Assembly (NCBI GenBank): GCA_001662425.1
Contig: BDDC01000010.1
Coordinates: forward strand, 10,830 to 74,829
Direction: 5' to 3'
DNA from: Chlamydomonas sphaeroides
Taxonomy: Eukaryota > Chlorophyta > Chlorophyceae > Chlamydomonadales > Chlamydomonadaceae
DNA length: 64,000 bases
In this document: one piece after another, positions 1 through 11,159 of the stretch
Layout: each line of letters begins with the position of its first letter
Numbering within the stretch: the stretch's first letter is position 1
Notes under the pieces: model-generated
What the model was told of the DNA's origin: nothing
The model's database searches: none
The model's input: the letters and a program-made list of their open reading frames with translations, nothing else
Position numbers and translations under genes: made by a program

Positions 1-113
1 AGCAGAGTGCAGTCCTGCCGTTTGAGGCAGTTCAGGCAGCTAGGTCCGGCCCGTGGGGATGAGGGCACGGTTGTCGGTGTGCCCGAGACCCCTTGAGATA
101 CCCCGGCATCAAT

Positions 114-175
114 CGCAAAATGACCGACTGTTTGCGTCTGGTCAGGGTGGCCCCTTTTTGGGGCGAGCCATGCGG
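114..175. repeat. Dispersed repeat, copy A
   Basis: A segment of about 60 bases around the core gaccgactgtttgcgtctgg is found again, with only a handful of differences, at 62214-62273 in the same orientation. Neither copy overlaps a recognisable gene. No transposase or terminal repeats are visible, so the element type is unknown. It could be a fragment of a dispersed mobile-element family. Confidence 0.7.
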
Positions 176-542
176 GGAGGTTCAGATACCGTACCTGAGA
201 CACCAAACACATGCGTTAACCGAGGCTACAATACGTTTGCAGGTTGAACGTGTTGAAACGTGTTGGGAAACGTAGCAGAGCGCGGCGTGGGAGTCAACCG
301 TGCCGATGATGCACGCCCTGGTTGCACGCCGTGGACTGAAGGTAGCAAGTAATAACGCGTCACAACTAATGTCTGGGCAGCTGACCTGCGTCGCGTAGTA
401 CCCGCACCGCATGCAGTCCGCCCGAGTTCCGTACTGCAAGGGTATGGAGGCCGCTGAGGCGTCAAGGAATGCCGGTCGTGCTGCACTCTGGCATACTTGC
501 CAGCGTTGTGCGCAGACTATCACTGACGTCGCAAGCACAGCT

Positions 543-1706
543 ATGCTGCTCCAATGCTGTGCACGGCCGCAAGGCCGCTTCGCTGCGGTTTTTGCTCTTC
601 TGCTGATACTTCAACCCCTGCAGCTCGCGAGTGCAGGTAAGGGCATCGATTGCGTGCACCGGGTTTCGCCATAACCGGCAACGAGGCCTTTGCGCTCGCC
701 GCAGGGAGCTTCGCATGCACTGCGCAGCTGTTCACTGAGAAGGATTACAAGGCGGAGGTAGCGAGCGTGGCCTTAACTCCAGACGTTAACGCTCCTGGCG
801 AGCCCTACCGCACAATCCTCAGCGACCTCAGCGTCTACATCGCAGACCTGTCCCGCACGAGGAGCCTGGAACAGGCGGGGCTTGATGACTTCATCGAGTC
901 AGTCAAAGTCCTCTGCCTGTGCCGCCCCGGCACCGGCTCATGCCTGGAGGATTTCAGGTCAGCCGGCAGGGTGACCCTCACATCGCCGTATCCCTGCACG
1001 CTTTTGCCAATTGAGTTGCGCGCAGCTAGCTTCATTCTAGCCGTTGTGAATCCACCAACTTGTGTCGGGGCGGTACGTGCGGCTCTTGAGCTGTTTAGCT
1101 CCTCACGTGGCTTTCGGGACGTGCCCTGCCCCTTCATGACACCCACAGCAAGGTCACCCTGCGTCTATACGAGGAGCCCTTTTGGCTTGATACTCGCGGT
1201 GGCAACTCGGTCTCCGTACGTTGCAACCCCATCGGCCCCGGCATGTTCTGCTCCGCGTCCGTCAACCTCGGCATGCCCAGCGTCAAGGCCCTTGCCTTCC
1301 TGTACAACGACCCCGACTACATTCCAGAAGGTGGGGTTGGGCAGCGGAGGGCGGGGGCGCTCGTCTCGTGGCAGTATCAGCCGCTGACAAAGCCACCGCA
1401 GTGTTGACCGCTGCCGAGTCCAAGTCCGAGGCTGATTCCACTTGTGACCCGCCAACTACAACAATCCCAACCCTACGCAACCCCACTTTGCCACCCGCAG
1501 TCACGTCGCCCAGCCCGCCATCGCCCGGGCCGCCCTCGCCGCCACGGCCCACGGCCTCGGCCTTCCGCCGCGCGCCCAACTTCCTCGTGCTGCCGCCCAG
1601 CCCTCTGCCGCGCCGCAAGATGCCGCGCCCGCCGCCACGCGTGCCGCGCCCGCCCAAGCGCGTCCGTGTGGAGACGCTGCGAGGCCAGGAGGTGGGCGGG
1701 CGCTAA
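543..1706 (+). CDS. Putative secreted proline-rich (cell-wall-type) protein
   Basis: Four exons join in frame (543-636, 705-957, 1149-1330, 1381-1706) to give 284 residues. The N-terminus has a hydrophobic segment (FAAVFALLLILQPLQLASAG) that looks like a signal peptide, so the protein probably enters the secretory pathway. The middle is cysteine-containing and globular-looking (CLCRPGTGSCLEDF; VRCNPIGPGMFCSAS). The C-terminal 90 residues are rich in Pro and Ser with SP and PPSP motifs (SPSPPSPGPPSPPRP), followed by a basic Pro/Arg tail. SP-rich tracts are typical of hydroxyproline-rich cell-wall glycoproteins of green algae, such as pherophorins, but I do not recognise the globular part as any named domain. 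Intron 3 (1331-1380) is only 50 nt. Consistent phase across three introns supports a real gene. The function is inferred from composition only. Confidence 0.5.
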
Positions 1707-4700
1707 TGTGGCGGGCATGCCTGGTGATGGCTGCAAGGCGCTCAGGCCTACGGTCCTCGGCCAGCCCCCATGTCGGCGTGCTGGGTCTTGTGGAGGCTCC
1801 GGCTTACCTCATGGCAAAGCACGCTATGCCGTGCGTCTTGTCCCATGAACAACACATCTTGGTTCCTTGTGCGACGTTGCCACGGCTTTTGGGGCCGCCG
1901 CTGCGCTTGCGGCGGCGTGGATTCCAGCCGTGCGCGCGCCGAAGCTTGTTGGATTGCGCGGACACCCCTGCCGGCGGGGCAGCTAGGCCGCGGCAGCCCT
2001 CTCAGAGGCCGCTGCTCCGCTGGAGGTTGTGCGTCCGCTGAGGCTCAATAGTCGATTGGTGCTGAACGGCACCGTGTGTGCTGCGACGTGGCAGCGACAA
2101 GCTAGGGCAACGCATGTACAGTGGCGCGTGGGTGTGGGACGCGGCCGTCAAGCGGCGCTCCGCCGGTCCCCGCCGCGCCGGTAGGAGCTGGTCGCCGCCT
2201 GTCGCCGCCGGCTGTGCTCGCTGCTTGGCGGGTGCTTGTGTTGCTGAGCTGGGATCGTTGGGGTAGCAAGAGCAAAGTTTGCGCCAAGGACGCCCAGATG
2301 TCTTGCTAGTTGTGGCGCTTTCCGTACATAGAGTTTCATCGTCATCCTTCCACCTCGATCGTCGTTGCGGGCGGCGCCGCGCGCTCGCAGGCTGCCGCCG
2401 CGCACCCCCCCCCCCGCGACATAAGCATGTCTGGCATTACCTTAGCTACTCGCCGATTAAGTGATGTGTGTTTATGTAGCTCTGCGTTTGAATGGTCGAA
2501 AGAGCCCCGCGAACGGGGCGTGTCAAAGACGGGAGGCCCTCTGCGGTTATGGATCGAGGCTGCACAGCCTGCGGCTCCGCGGCTGCTCCTGCGCAAAATG
2601 GGGTTTAAGCGCGAAGTAGGGCACCTGCGCTGCGCGCTGGTCGCCATGCCCTGGGGTTGGGTCCTGTGCTGCTTGCGGCAGGCGTGAGTACTGATGGCGT
2701 TGCTGCATTCATGCAGATCTCGATCTCGGGGAGATCCATGCATGGCGTGTGTAAGGGGCGAGCCCGCACGCCGGTAGCTGTGGCCGCAGCGTGCGCGCCA
2801 CGGGGGCCCATGGAGCCACATGTGCTGGTTTGTGCCAAGTGTAGCTTGGCCAGCGACGCTAGCTCGCTCGGGTATGTGCCTGAACGGGCAGCGCAGGTTG
2901 TGTTTGGGTTGGGGTGTTGTACATTGACGTGCTGCATGATTTGAAGTACTTGTGCTGCACTGTTGCTGCGCGCGGTCCTGGCGTGCAGCGAGCTTGGGTG
3001 CCGCGCTCTGCGTCCCCGGCGGCCTGGCTGCTCGATGCGGGCGCGTGGAGGCGTGGATTTTGTTAGAGAGGCTGCTGGCTGGGTCTTGCAACGGCGCGGA
3101 AGGCGCCATAGCGGTGCGTATATGAAGGACAGCAGAAGCAGGCGGGACGGGGATGTTGGTGGCTGTGGGTGACACCCGTGTGCCGCCATCTTGGCTGCGC
3201 GGGTCTCACAATGACCGGGGCAGCCCAGGCGCTTGCTGCAACACGGTCTGTTAGTCGCAAGGCCCAGACCTGGAAAGATCCGCCGCTTCGGTTGCGCTTG
3301 CTGCCATGCCTGTGGTCCGGTCCGCCGATGGAGGGCCTCCGCCCCGCCGCTCACGGGGTTGGCGCAGGGGGACGAGGAGCGCCAAGCGGGGGAGCCTCCT
3401 TATAGCTTCACTTGCGCGGGTCCGCAGCCCCTTGACCGACCGGACTCCGCCAGCGTCTGAACACTCGGCTGCAACCGTCAGTTAGTCGACAGCCGAGCCG
3501 CAGTACGACAGCACTGCCCCGGGGAAACCATGCCGCACACGGTCCCGCCCAGCCCCCAAAGCGCCCACGCGCCCTGCGCCGCGGCCCGGCCATCGCGTCA
3601 CCTGCGGGTACAGGTTCTTGACTTCATCTGTTTCTACGGCATAGCGCACATACGGCATAGCGCACACACGAAGCCATCAACACAACCCAGCGCCCTACTT
3701 GTGCCACACCAGCTCCCTAGCTCTGCCGTTCACACATGATGTACACACACGCGCGCCTCAAGTGAGCGGGGCGTGCTACCTAAACTTCAACATAAACACA
3801 GGCCTCAAGTGGGCTAGCGACAGTGGCCTGAGTGAGTGTGCACCACCCAATCGCGAGCCGCCGGCACAACCGCCGTCAGCGCTGCTGCACGGCCAAGCCC
3901 ACGCCCCCATGACGCGCAGCGCACTGCGTACGGCAGTACCGGCCGCGGCGCGGCACACGCCGGCACTCGCGCCGTCGCGCTCCGTCTTCCAGACGCCCTG
4001 CGCGTCTTGACGAGCTCGCGCCTACTGCACGGCCGGCATTGTAAGGCACGTCAACACAAGTGCACAGCCTGCCGCGCCTGCAGCAGCCCGGGTGCTGCCC
4101 ACGGCAGGTGGCGGCACGCACGGCCGCAGCTCGCCGCGGCCCGGGCAGCGGCGCGCCCGGGCCGCGCTCGCGACAGCGCGGCCCACGGCCCGCTACGCCG
4201 CAGCCCGAGCCCACCGCTCCGCAGCAGCCCTGCACACACACCGCGTATCGGGTCCGAGCGCACCTAGTCATCGCACACCAGCCTCCTGCCCGCCGGCTTT
4301 AGTAACATTCCCACAGCGAGACAGTCAATCAGCAAGACAGTCAAGCCCAGGCTCTACTCCAGGCACACAGCTGCCCTGCCAAAACCGCTGGACGCGCCCG
4401 TCGAGCACACAACCCCGCAGCACGCCGCCGAGGTGCGCGGCACTGGCCTGCGATGGGGCCACCGGCCCGCCGCCGGGCCGCCGCGCTGCCTGACAGTGAC
4501 CGCGCCGCCGCGCAGGTCAGTGCTATCGCCCACACGGCCAAGTCCCATCGCCCGCTGCACATCCCTGCGCCCGCCCGCCTGCCCACCTGCCTGCCTGCGG
4601 GACCGCCTGCCACACATTCCTGCCGCGACGGTACTCGCGCCGGGCCAAGCGTACCGTACACAGCCGGGCACGTGCCATGTCCCGCCGCGCCTGCCATCCT

Positions 4701-4756
4701 GCCAGACACTCCCGGCGCCGCCGCGACCCCCAAAGGCGCACCGCACCCCCCGACCT
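1707..4756. other. Intergenic region without a supportable gene
   Basis: About 3 kb between the secreted-protein gene and the 3' end of the convergent SET1-type gene. Open frames here are GC-driven, lack domain-like sequence and do not connect through splice sites. The right half is C-rich on the + strand and may include the 3' UTR of the SET1-type gene. I see no RNA gene or mobile element. Confidence 0.5.
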
Positions 4757-4790
4757 CTGCCGCTGCCGCTGCCGCTGCCGCTGCCGCTGC
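4757..4790. repeat. (CTGCCG)n hexanucleotide microsatellite
   Basis: Five and two-thirds perfect CTGCCG units lie just downstream of the SET1-type stop codon, probably in its 3' UTR on the minus strand. Confidence 0.9.
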
Positions 4791-4817
4791 GCGCAGCGAC
4801 GCAGAGCAGCGGCCGCC

Positions 4818-4896
4818 CTCCGCGGCCCTACAGGTACTTCCTGCACCGCCGCGGCCGCCGCTCCGCGGCCCTACAGGTACTTCCTGCACCGCCGCG
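4818..4896. repeat. Tandem 36-bp duplication across the SET1-type stop codon
   Basis: The 36 bases at 4818-4853 are repeated without a mismatch at 4861-4896 (period 43). On the minus strand the 4861-4896 copy encodes the last residues of the SET1-type protein (RRCRKYL) and its stop codon. The other copy lies after the stop, in the presumed 3' UTR. Confidence 0.9.
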
Positions 4897-7800
4897 AGCC
4901 GCAGGCGCACGTCAGCAGCTCCACGCCAGCCTGCGCCGCGGCCGCCTCGATGCAGTGCTCGGGCAGGCCCTGCGGCGGCGGCAGCAGGTGCCGATACGGC
5001 ACAGGGAGGGAGCCGCAGGCGCACGCTTGAGCGCAGGCACAGGTGGCGCGGGAGGTGCGGGCGGGGGCCTCACCAACCACAGCTGCCACAGCTTTGCCCC
5101 ACGGGCTGCCACAGCCTCGCCCCGCGGCCCCACCCACACGGCGCACCTTGAACGCGTCGATGCACAGCCCCGAGCTGAGCTTGTAGTCATAGGTGAGCTC
5201 GGTGCCGGGGGCCAGCTCGGTCAGCGAGAACAGGAAGATGCGGCGGGCGCCGTCCACCGTCACGGTGCGCGCGGCGCAGTTGGGCCTGTGGCGGCAGGGC
5301 GGCGGTGGCGGCCACAGGGAGCGCGTCAGGAGCCGAGGCGGGCAGCCGGGCAGTACCGATACCGGGCAATGCTAGCCAGCAGCCCTGCCAGTCCAGCAGC
5401 GTTACCACAGCCGCGCCACGTGGTGGTGCTGTGCTCACTCGCAGCTGTGGTTGACGAAGCGCATGATGTTGCCGCGGCGAGTGGCGTCCAGCACCACCGG
5501 CTCGCCGGGCGGGCCGCCCGCATTGAACAGGTAGCAGCCGATGGAGTCGGCGGCGTAGCTGGGGGTGCAGGCACGGCACGGGGGGTGCAGGGCGGGGCCG
5601 GACAGGAGCAGGGCGGCGTCAGGGGATGCGGGCAGGGGTTGGAGAGCTTGCTCGGCAAGTGCGACCCCGCATACCCAACCTGCTGGGGCGTCCTCCTTCG
5701 AGGCCGCATACCGGAAGGCAGGTGTAGCAGAGCCGCAACATCACCCTCCCCTTGCCCTTCCCCGCTGCTCCCTCCTCCCCCTCCGTCCTTCGCCTCCTTC
5801 CCCGCTGCCTCACCGCTTCTCCCGCATGTCCACCACGCTCTCCCGCACGCCCTCCCCGTGGTACTCAAGCAGCAAACTGTCGGCGGGGATGGCCGCAGCC
5901 GCAAACACGCCCAGCTGCGCGATGTGGGAGCGGCGCACCACGAAGCTGCGCGCGGGCAAGGGTTGCGGCGTGGAGGGCAGAGTGAGATGGGAGCCTGTCA
6001 GGTACCACCGACCAGCCAGCTGGCGACACCCCGGTCGGTTCCCCACACCCTCCAGCGGCACTTCCGGCCCGCGTAACTCACCGGCTGGGCATCAGCGCCG
6101 TGGCCTCGCGCAGCGCGTTGAGCAGCCCCGGCCCCGAGCCCATGCCCGGCGCCTCGCCGCCGCCGCCGCCGCCGCGGCGCACGCCGGAGCCGTGGGCGCC
6201 GATCACCCGGCCGACAGGCGGGATGGCGGCGGCGGGCACGCGGTACCCTTTGAACGGCTGGCGGCGGCCGCCGGGCGGCGCCGCCGGGCCGGCGAGGGAG
6301 GCAGTGGCGGCGACGATCGTTGCGTTCATGGCGGCGGCGGCGCGGACCAGGGCCAGGCCGGGGCGCTGCGGCTGCGCGATGGGCGGCGGCTTGAAGCGGT
6401 GCTGGCCTAGGCGTGAGGGGTCGATGGGACGACTCCGAGCGCAGCTGCCGGAGGTGGGGCAGGTGCCGGTGACGGCCGCATGCCGCCGCCAGCCGGCGCG
6501 CAGCGCCGCCTCCGTCGCGTCACCGCCATCGGCCCCCGCAGGCAGCGGCGTGTCCAGCCGCCGCCGCTGCGGCGACGGCGCCGGCGGCGGCGGCAGCCGG
6601 GTGCGCTTGCCGTTGACGGCGCGCTGCAGCAGCGCCGCCGCCGCCACGGCTTGCGTCTCCCATTCCGGCGGCGCCGTGCCGCCGCGGCCGCCACGTCGCC
6701 GACCGAGCATCGCCTCCACCGTCGCCGCGGCCTCCGTGGCGTAGACCACGCCCTCACACGGCCCAAGCTGCCCGTCGTCCTCGCCCCTCATCAGGATACG
6801 CCCGTCAGCAAGCAGCATGCGCTTGCCCGACGGCGACGGAGCGAAGCCACCGGCCGGGCTGCGGCGCGGCCTGACGGCGGCGGTCGCCGTAGCCGCGGCG
6901 CCGCTGCCGGGCGGGCCGCCGGCGCTGCCGGCGCTGCTCGCGCAACCTCCCAGGGCGCCGGAAGCGCTGCGGGCTGCGGCGCCAGTGGCGTCAGCCGCTG
7001 GCCATAGGCCCGCCTCGGCGCCGACATCAACGAACGACAAGTCAGGGCTGAACCCGAGCAGCCAGGAACCCGAGGCCTCGCTTTGCGCCTCGACGGACGG
7101 CGCCTCCGCCAGCGACGGCGCGGGCCCCGGCTGCTGCTGCGGCGGCTGCGACTGCGCGAACGCCAATGCCTGCAGCTTGAGCCGGAACGCGCGCTCCAGC
7201 GCAGAGGCGCGGCCCGGCGGCGCCGCCGCCTCGGCAGGCCGCGCCGCCGCCGCCGCCGGCGGAGCCAGGCCCAGGCCCTGCGCCTCGGCACGGCGACCGC
7301 GGTGCGCCGCGCGCAGCGGCCCGAACAGTGCCTCGCGTACGGCGGCCTCGCGCGCACGCTGGCCCTGCTCGTCCAGGTGCTGCCGTACGACGTTGAGCTC
7401 GGCCTGCGTCGTACGCTGTACGCGCGCGTAGTACGACTGCTCGCGCCAGGACAGGACCGACTCGGCGCGCAGCAGCGCCGACGGCGGCGGCGCCGTCAGG
7501 GGCCCCGACAGCCCGGGCCACCGCTCGCCGCCGGCGTCGCCAGCGCCGGCGGCCGTGGCGACGTCTGCGGCCGCGGCGGGCGCAGCGGCATACGACGCAG
7601 GGGCCGGCAGCGGCTGGGCCTCCATATGTGCGTGCACAGGGTCCTGGGCCGCTGCGCCAGGCGTCACTAATTGATCGCTGTCCTGCGCGTTGCCCTGTGA
7701 CGCCGCCGGTCTGGGGCCCGGCAGCATGAGCGGGGTGCTGGCGCGTGCTGCCTGGGTGCTGTCTGGGAGCGCAGCAGCATGCGCGTGTGGGTCCGACCCA

Positions 7801-10749
7801 GTGCAGGTCGCCGGCCGCTGCGCCGCCGAGGCGGGGCCTAGGGGCCAGTGCTGGTGGTGCGGCCCGTCCCTTGGGCCGTGTTGACTGCAGCCTGGGCTGC
7901 TGCTGCGGCCGTGAGGGTGCGGTGGCTGCTGCGAGCGGCCAGCGCTGGGCCAGCCCGCCTGCGGGCGATGGTGCTGCTGCTCTGGCGCCTCGGAGTGCGG
8001 CCGACGCTCCTGCGCCGCCGACGGAGACGCGCCGCCGGCGGCGCGGCAGGGCGCCTGCGGTCACCGAGCAGGGGGCGGAGGGGGCGGCTCGGTCACACGT
8101 TCTTGGGCGGGAGCCAGATGTCACTGCAAGCACCAGGATGGCTCCGTACAAAGCTCACGTACGGCAAATGACTCACCGCAGTGTCGTGCAGAATCCCTGA
8201 ATCCAGCGCCATCAGGTCCGCGCCGTACGGCCACTGCCCCGGATCACACGGCTCGCTGACAGGCGCAGCGGCCAGCCCGCCCGGCGCCGGCGCCGGGGGC
8301 ACAGCAGCAGCGCGCGGGACGCACTCAAGCTCAGGCTCGTGCCCGTGCATGAGCCGTGCGATGCTGCCCTCCGCCGGCGGCACGGCATCAACCGGGGGCT
8401 CCACCGATGGCGGCTGCGGCCCGACGGCAGGTTGGGAAGCCGGCGCAGGAACGAGGGCCGGGGTCGGCCGCAAGGTGACGGCGCCAGACGGCGGCTGTGA
8501 CGGCGCCGGCGCAGTGGCGCGCACCGGGCGCGGCGGCTCGGGCCACCCGTATATGTCGTACGCTGTGTCGTACGCATCCTCGGCCATGCCCTCCGTATAG
8601 ATGTCAGCAAACGGCTGCGGGTGCGCACGGGGACACGGCGCCGGCCCCGGCGGCGCCGCATGCGACACGCCCGGCTGAGCCCACAGCGCAGCATCGCCGA
8701 CCGGCTGCTGCTGCGTCCGCAGGACGCCTTGCGGCGCCGCTGGCCGCCGCGGCTCCGGCCCAGCAGCGGCTTTCGTGGCCGGCGGCGGCGATTTCGTTGA
8801 CCCGACGGCTGCGTCACCGCCGCCAGGCGTCGCCGCCTCCGTCAACGGGAGGGCACCGGGAGTGTCGCAGCTGTCTTCCTCCGACTCGGGCTGCGGCGGC
8901 GGCTGGCGGTGCCACGCCTGCGCCTGCGGCACCAGCGGCTGCGGCCAGCGCCGCCGCGTCTGCGCCTGCGCAGATGACGCCGTCGCCGGCTGAGGGCCCG
9001 CGTGCTGCTGCGGCGCCGGCTGCGGCTGCTGCTGCAGCGGTTCAGGTAGGCAGCGGTACGGGACGATGAAGGACGGCGCCGGCGTCAGCGCCCGCGCCCC
9101 GTCTCGTGCCGCCGCAGCGGCGCCACCGCTGGCAGCGGGCGGCGCTGTGGCCGTGCTGCTCCCCAGCCCGGCTGCACTGGCGGGGCGGCTAGGCAGGGAC
9201 TGCAGGGAGGCCGCCTCCGGCGCCGCCGCCGCGCCGTCGCTGCTCTGCCGCTGCCAAGAGGGTGCACGCGCCAGGGGCGGCGGCGCCGACGGCTGCTGAG
9301 GATGAGGATGCTGAGGATGAGGATGCTGTTGCTGCTGTGGTGGCCGCGGCGCATGGCCCACGGAGCCATTAGGCGCAGGCACCGCAGCCTGCCCCTGCCG
9401 CTTGTCGTATCGCCCATCCGACATGGCATAGGCCGAGGCGTGCACGGGGTGGGCTGCCGGCGAGGGCAGTGGCCACGGCACGGGGCCGGTCGGCGGCTGC
9501 TGCTGGGCTTGGAGCGCCGCCGGCGCCGAGGGCCAGCCGAAATGCTCGCGGCGCGGCAGCGGCGGCGACACAAGAGCCACATGCCCGGGCCCAGGCCAGG
9601 GTCCGGTTGCAGGCCCGGGCCCGGCCAGGGGCGGGTAAGAGGCCCAGGGCGCCGCAGGGCCGCTGCCGGCGGCGGGGGCGGGCCGCCGCATGGCCTCCTC
9701 AGCGGCTGGCGGCTGCGGCTGGGCACGCGGCTGAGCCTGGGGCTGGCACTGGGCGTGAGGGTGGTATTGCAGGCCGTGCAGGTGTTCCTCATACGCCTGC
9801 TGGTATGCCTGCCGTGACGGGTATGGCGGCTGAGGCTGGGTCCACGGTGGCGCCTCGCACCAGCCGTCGTACGCGTACGGTGCATCGTACGGGTACGGCT
9901 GGCCCTGCTTGTAGGAAGGGTGAGAAACGAGCAGCGCCCTGGGCGGCGGCGGCTGGCGGCGGTGCAGCCAACGCAGCGGTGCCGGCGGCAGGGCCCCTGG
10001 CGGCCCTGCGCCGTACGCGCCGAGGCCGGGCTCCCACGAGGGCTGCGGTTGCGTGCTGCCGTGCGCGTGAGTCGGTTGGGGCGCTGCGGCTGCTGGATGC
10101 GCAAAGAGCGCCTGGCGTGGGACCTGGGCGTTGGGTTGGCCGTGTGACGGCGACCAAGCGTAGGCGCCGAGGCTGGCGGTGTGCTGCGGCACTGGCCCCG
10201 ACGCGGTGCGGGCCCTGTGCGCAGAGGAGGCCCCGTGCGGTCGCGCAGGCCCTGTGGCAGGGGGCTGCGCCTCCAGCCTGTCGCTGGTCAGGCCGGTGTT
10301 GACCTCGCCGTCCCTCGCGCCGCTCGCGTGCTCTGCGACGCAGGATGCCACGAGGGCGCCCCTGCTCAGCCGTCATAACACAAGCACCAGGCAACCTGTC
10401 CGAACCTTTCAACCTATGGTGAGCCAGTGATACGCTTTGAAAACCACTGAGCGTGAGACAACTCACCGGCGAACATCGGGGCGTCCAAGGACTCGCTCGC
10501 CCGGACCTTTTCGAGGTCTGGCCGCGACACATATGTTCTTGCGAAGGCAGGCACCTTTGCAGGCGCGTCGGAATTCACCGGCAGGTGGGCGTCAGGAAAG
10601 AATGCCTCTGCCTGCGACGCATATGGCCTTTGGAGGTGCCCAGAGGTCTTGCACGAGCCTTGTCGCGCCAAGGGTCGCGCCAAGGGACCCGCGGGCGAGG
10701 CAGTCCCCTCGGCGTTCATGTCCGTCCTGTCCGCTACCTTCACCTTCAC
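4871..10749 (-). CDS. SET1/trithorax-type histone lysine methyltransferase (SET + post-SET)
   Basis: The 3' half has phase-consistent exons at 5814-5945, 5439-5558, 5147-5285 and 4871-4969, preceded by long exons 6082 to about 8050 and 8177 to about 10361. Together they encode a complete SET domain: substrate and cofactor motifs DATRRGNIMRFVNHSC, EPNC and GTELTYDY, then a cysteine-rich post-SET motif (CACGSRRCRKYL) at the C-terminus. This arrangement is typical of SET1/MLL/ATX H3K4 methyltransferases that transfer methyl from S-adenosylmethionine to histone H3 in the nucleus. The usual GxG-type glycine motif at the SET start reads IAQLGVFA. The N-terminal 1400 or so residues are Pro/Gln/Ala-rich low complexity with HPHPQHPHPQQ repeats; I see no PHD, PWWP or FYR domain. 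The start is unresolved: the open frame at 10749 begins with GTG, and the junction 10467/10361 does not phase with it. The methylated lysine is inferred from family only. Confidence 0.9.
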
Positions 10750-10891
10750 GAGGCGTCAACCGCCCCCACTTTGCATCAGGCCAGCGCAGGGAAATTGTTC
10801 ACGGTGGCCGGCGAGGTGTCCACCGCAACCTGGCGAACTGGTCCGCCTGCCCGTGCTCCAAAAACTACCGCCACTCGATCATTGCACGGTA

Positions 10892-10965
10892 CTAGCTGAA
10901 ATGAAAGCAAGCGAAGCAGACCGAGCTTGCGTGACGGTTCGGCAGGTGCACCTCATTTCAGCTAG
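10892..10965. repeat. Perfect 13-bp inverted repeat in a divergent promoter region
   Basis: ctagctgaaatga (10892-10904) is followed by its exact reverse complement tcatttcagctag (10953-10965), with 48 bases between. The pair lies between the 5' ends of the SET1-type gene (minus) and the FUN14 gene (plus). It could be a hairpin, a paired regulatory site, or the termini of a tiny MITE-like element. No target-site duplication is obvious. Confidence 0.6.
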
Positions 10966-11159
10966 AAAGAGGCGACCGGCAAGCTGTCAGGTATCGTCGC
11001 TTGGACTTGTGGCTTGCCGGCTATAGGTGCAATTGCGCCGCAGAGATGGGAAAACGCGGAATAACGCAAATGCGCAACATGCTGCATGACAGGTTTCGAC
11101 CCAGGGGCTAGGAGCGGGTCTATCACAGTGCTTATTAGTATATACTGCCGGTTGCGAAG

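Noticed and set aside
2342..3354. Two overlapping minus-strand open frames of about 250-280 codons
   Set aside because: Composition is random-like (Ala/Arg/Pro/His-rich), with no domain, no splice connection and frames of equal quality on both strands.
4433..6076. 547-codon plus-strand open frame
   Set aside because: It runs antisense through the SET-domain exons, which carry clear motifs on the minus strand. The open frame is a by-product of high GC.
11088..11110. T-arm-like motif (ggtttcgaccc) suggesting a tRNA
   Set aside because: No matching acceptor, D or anticodon stems could be folded around it.
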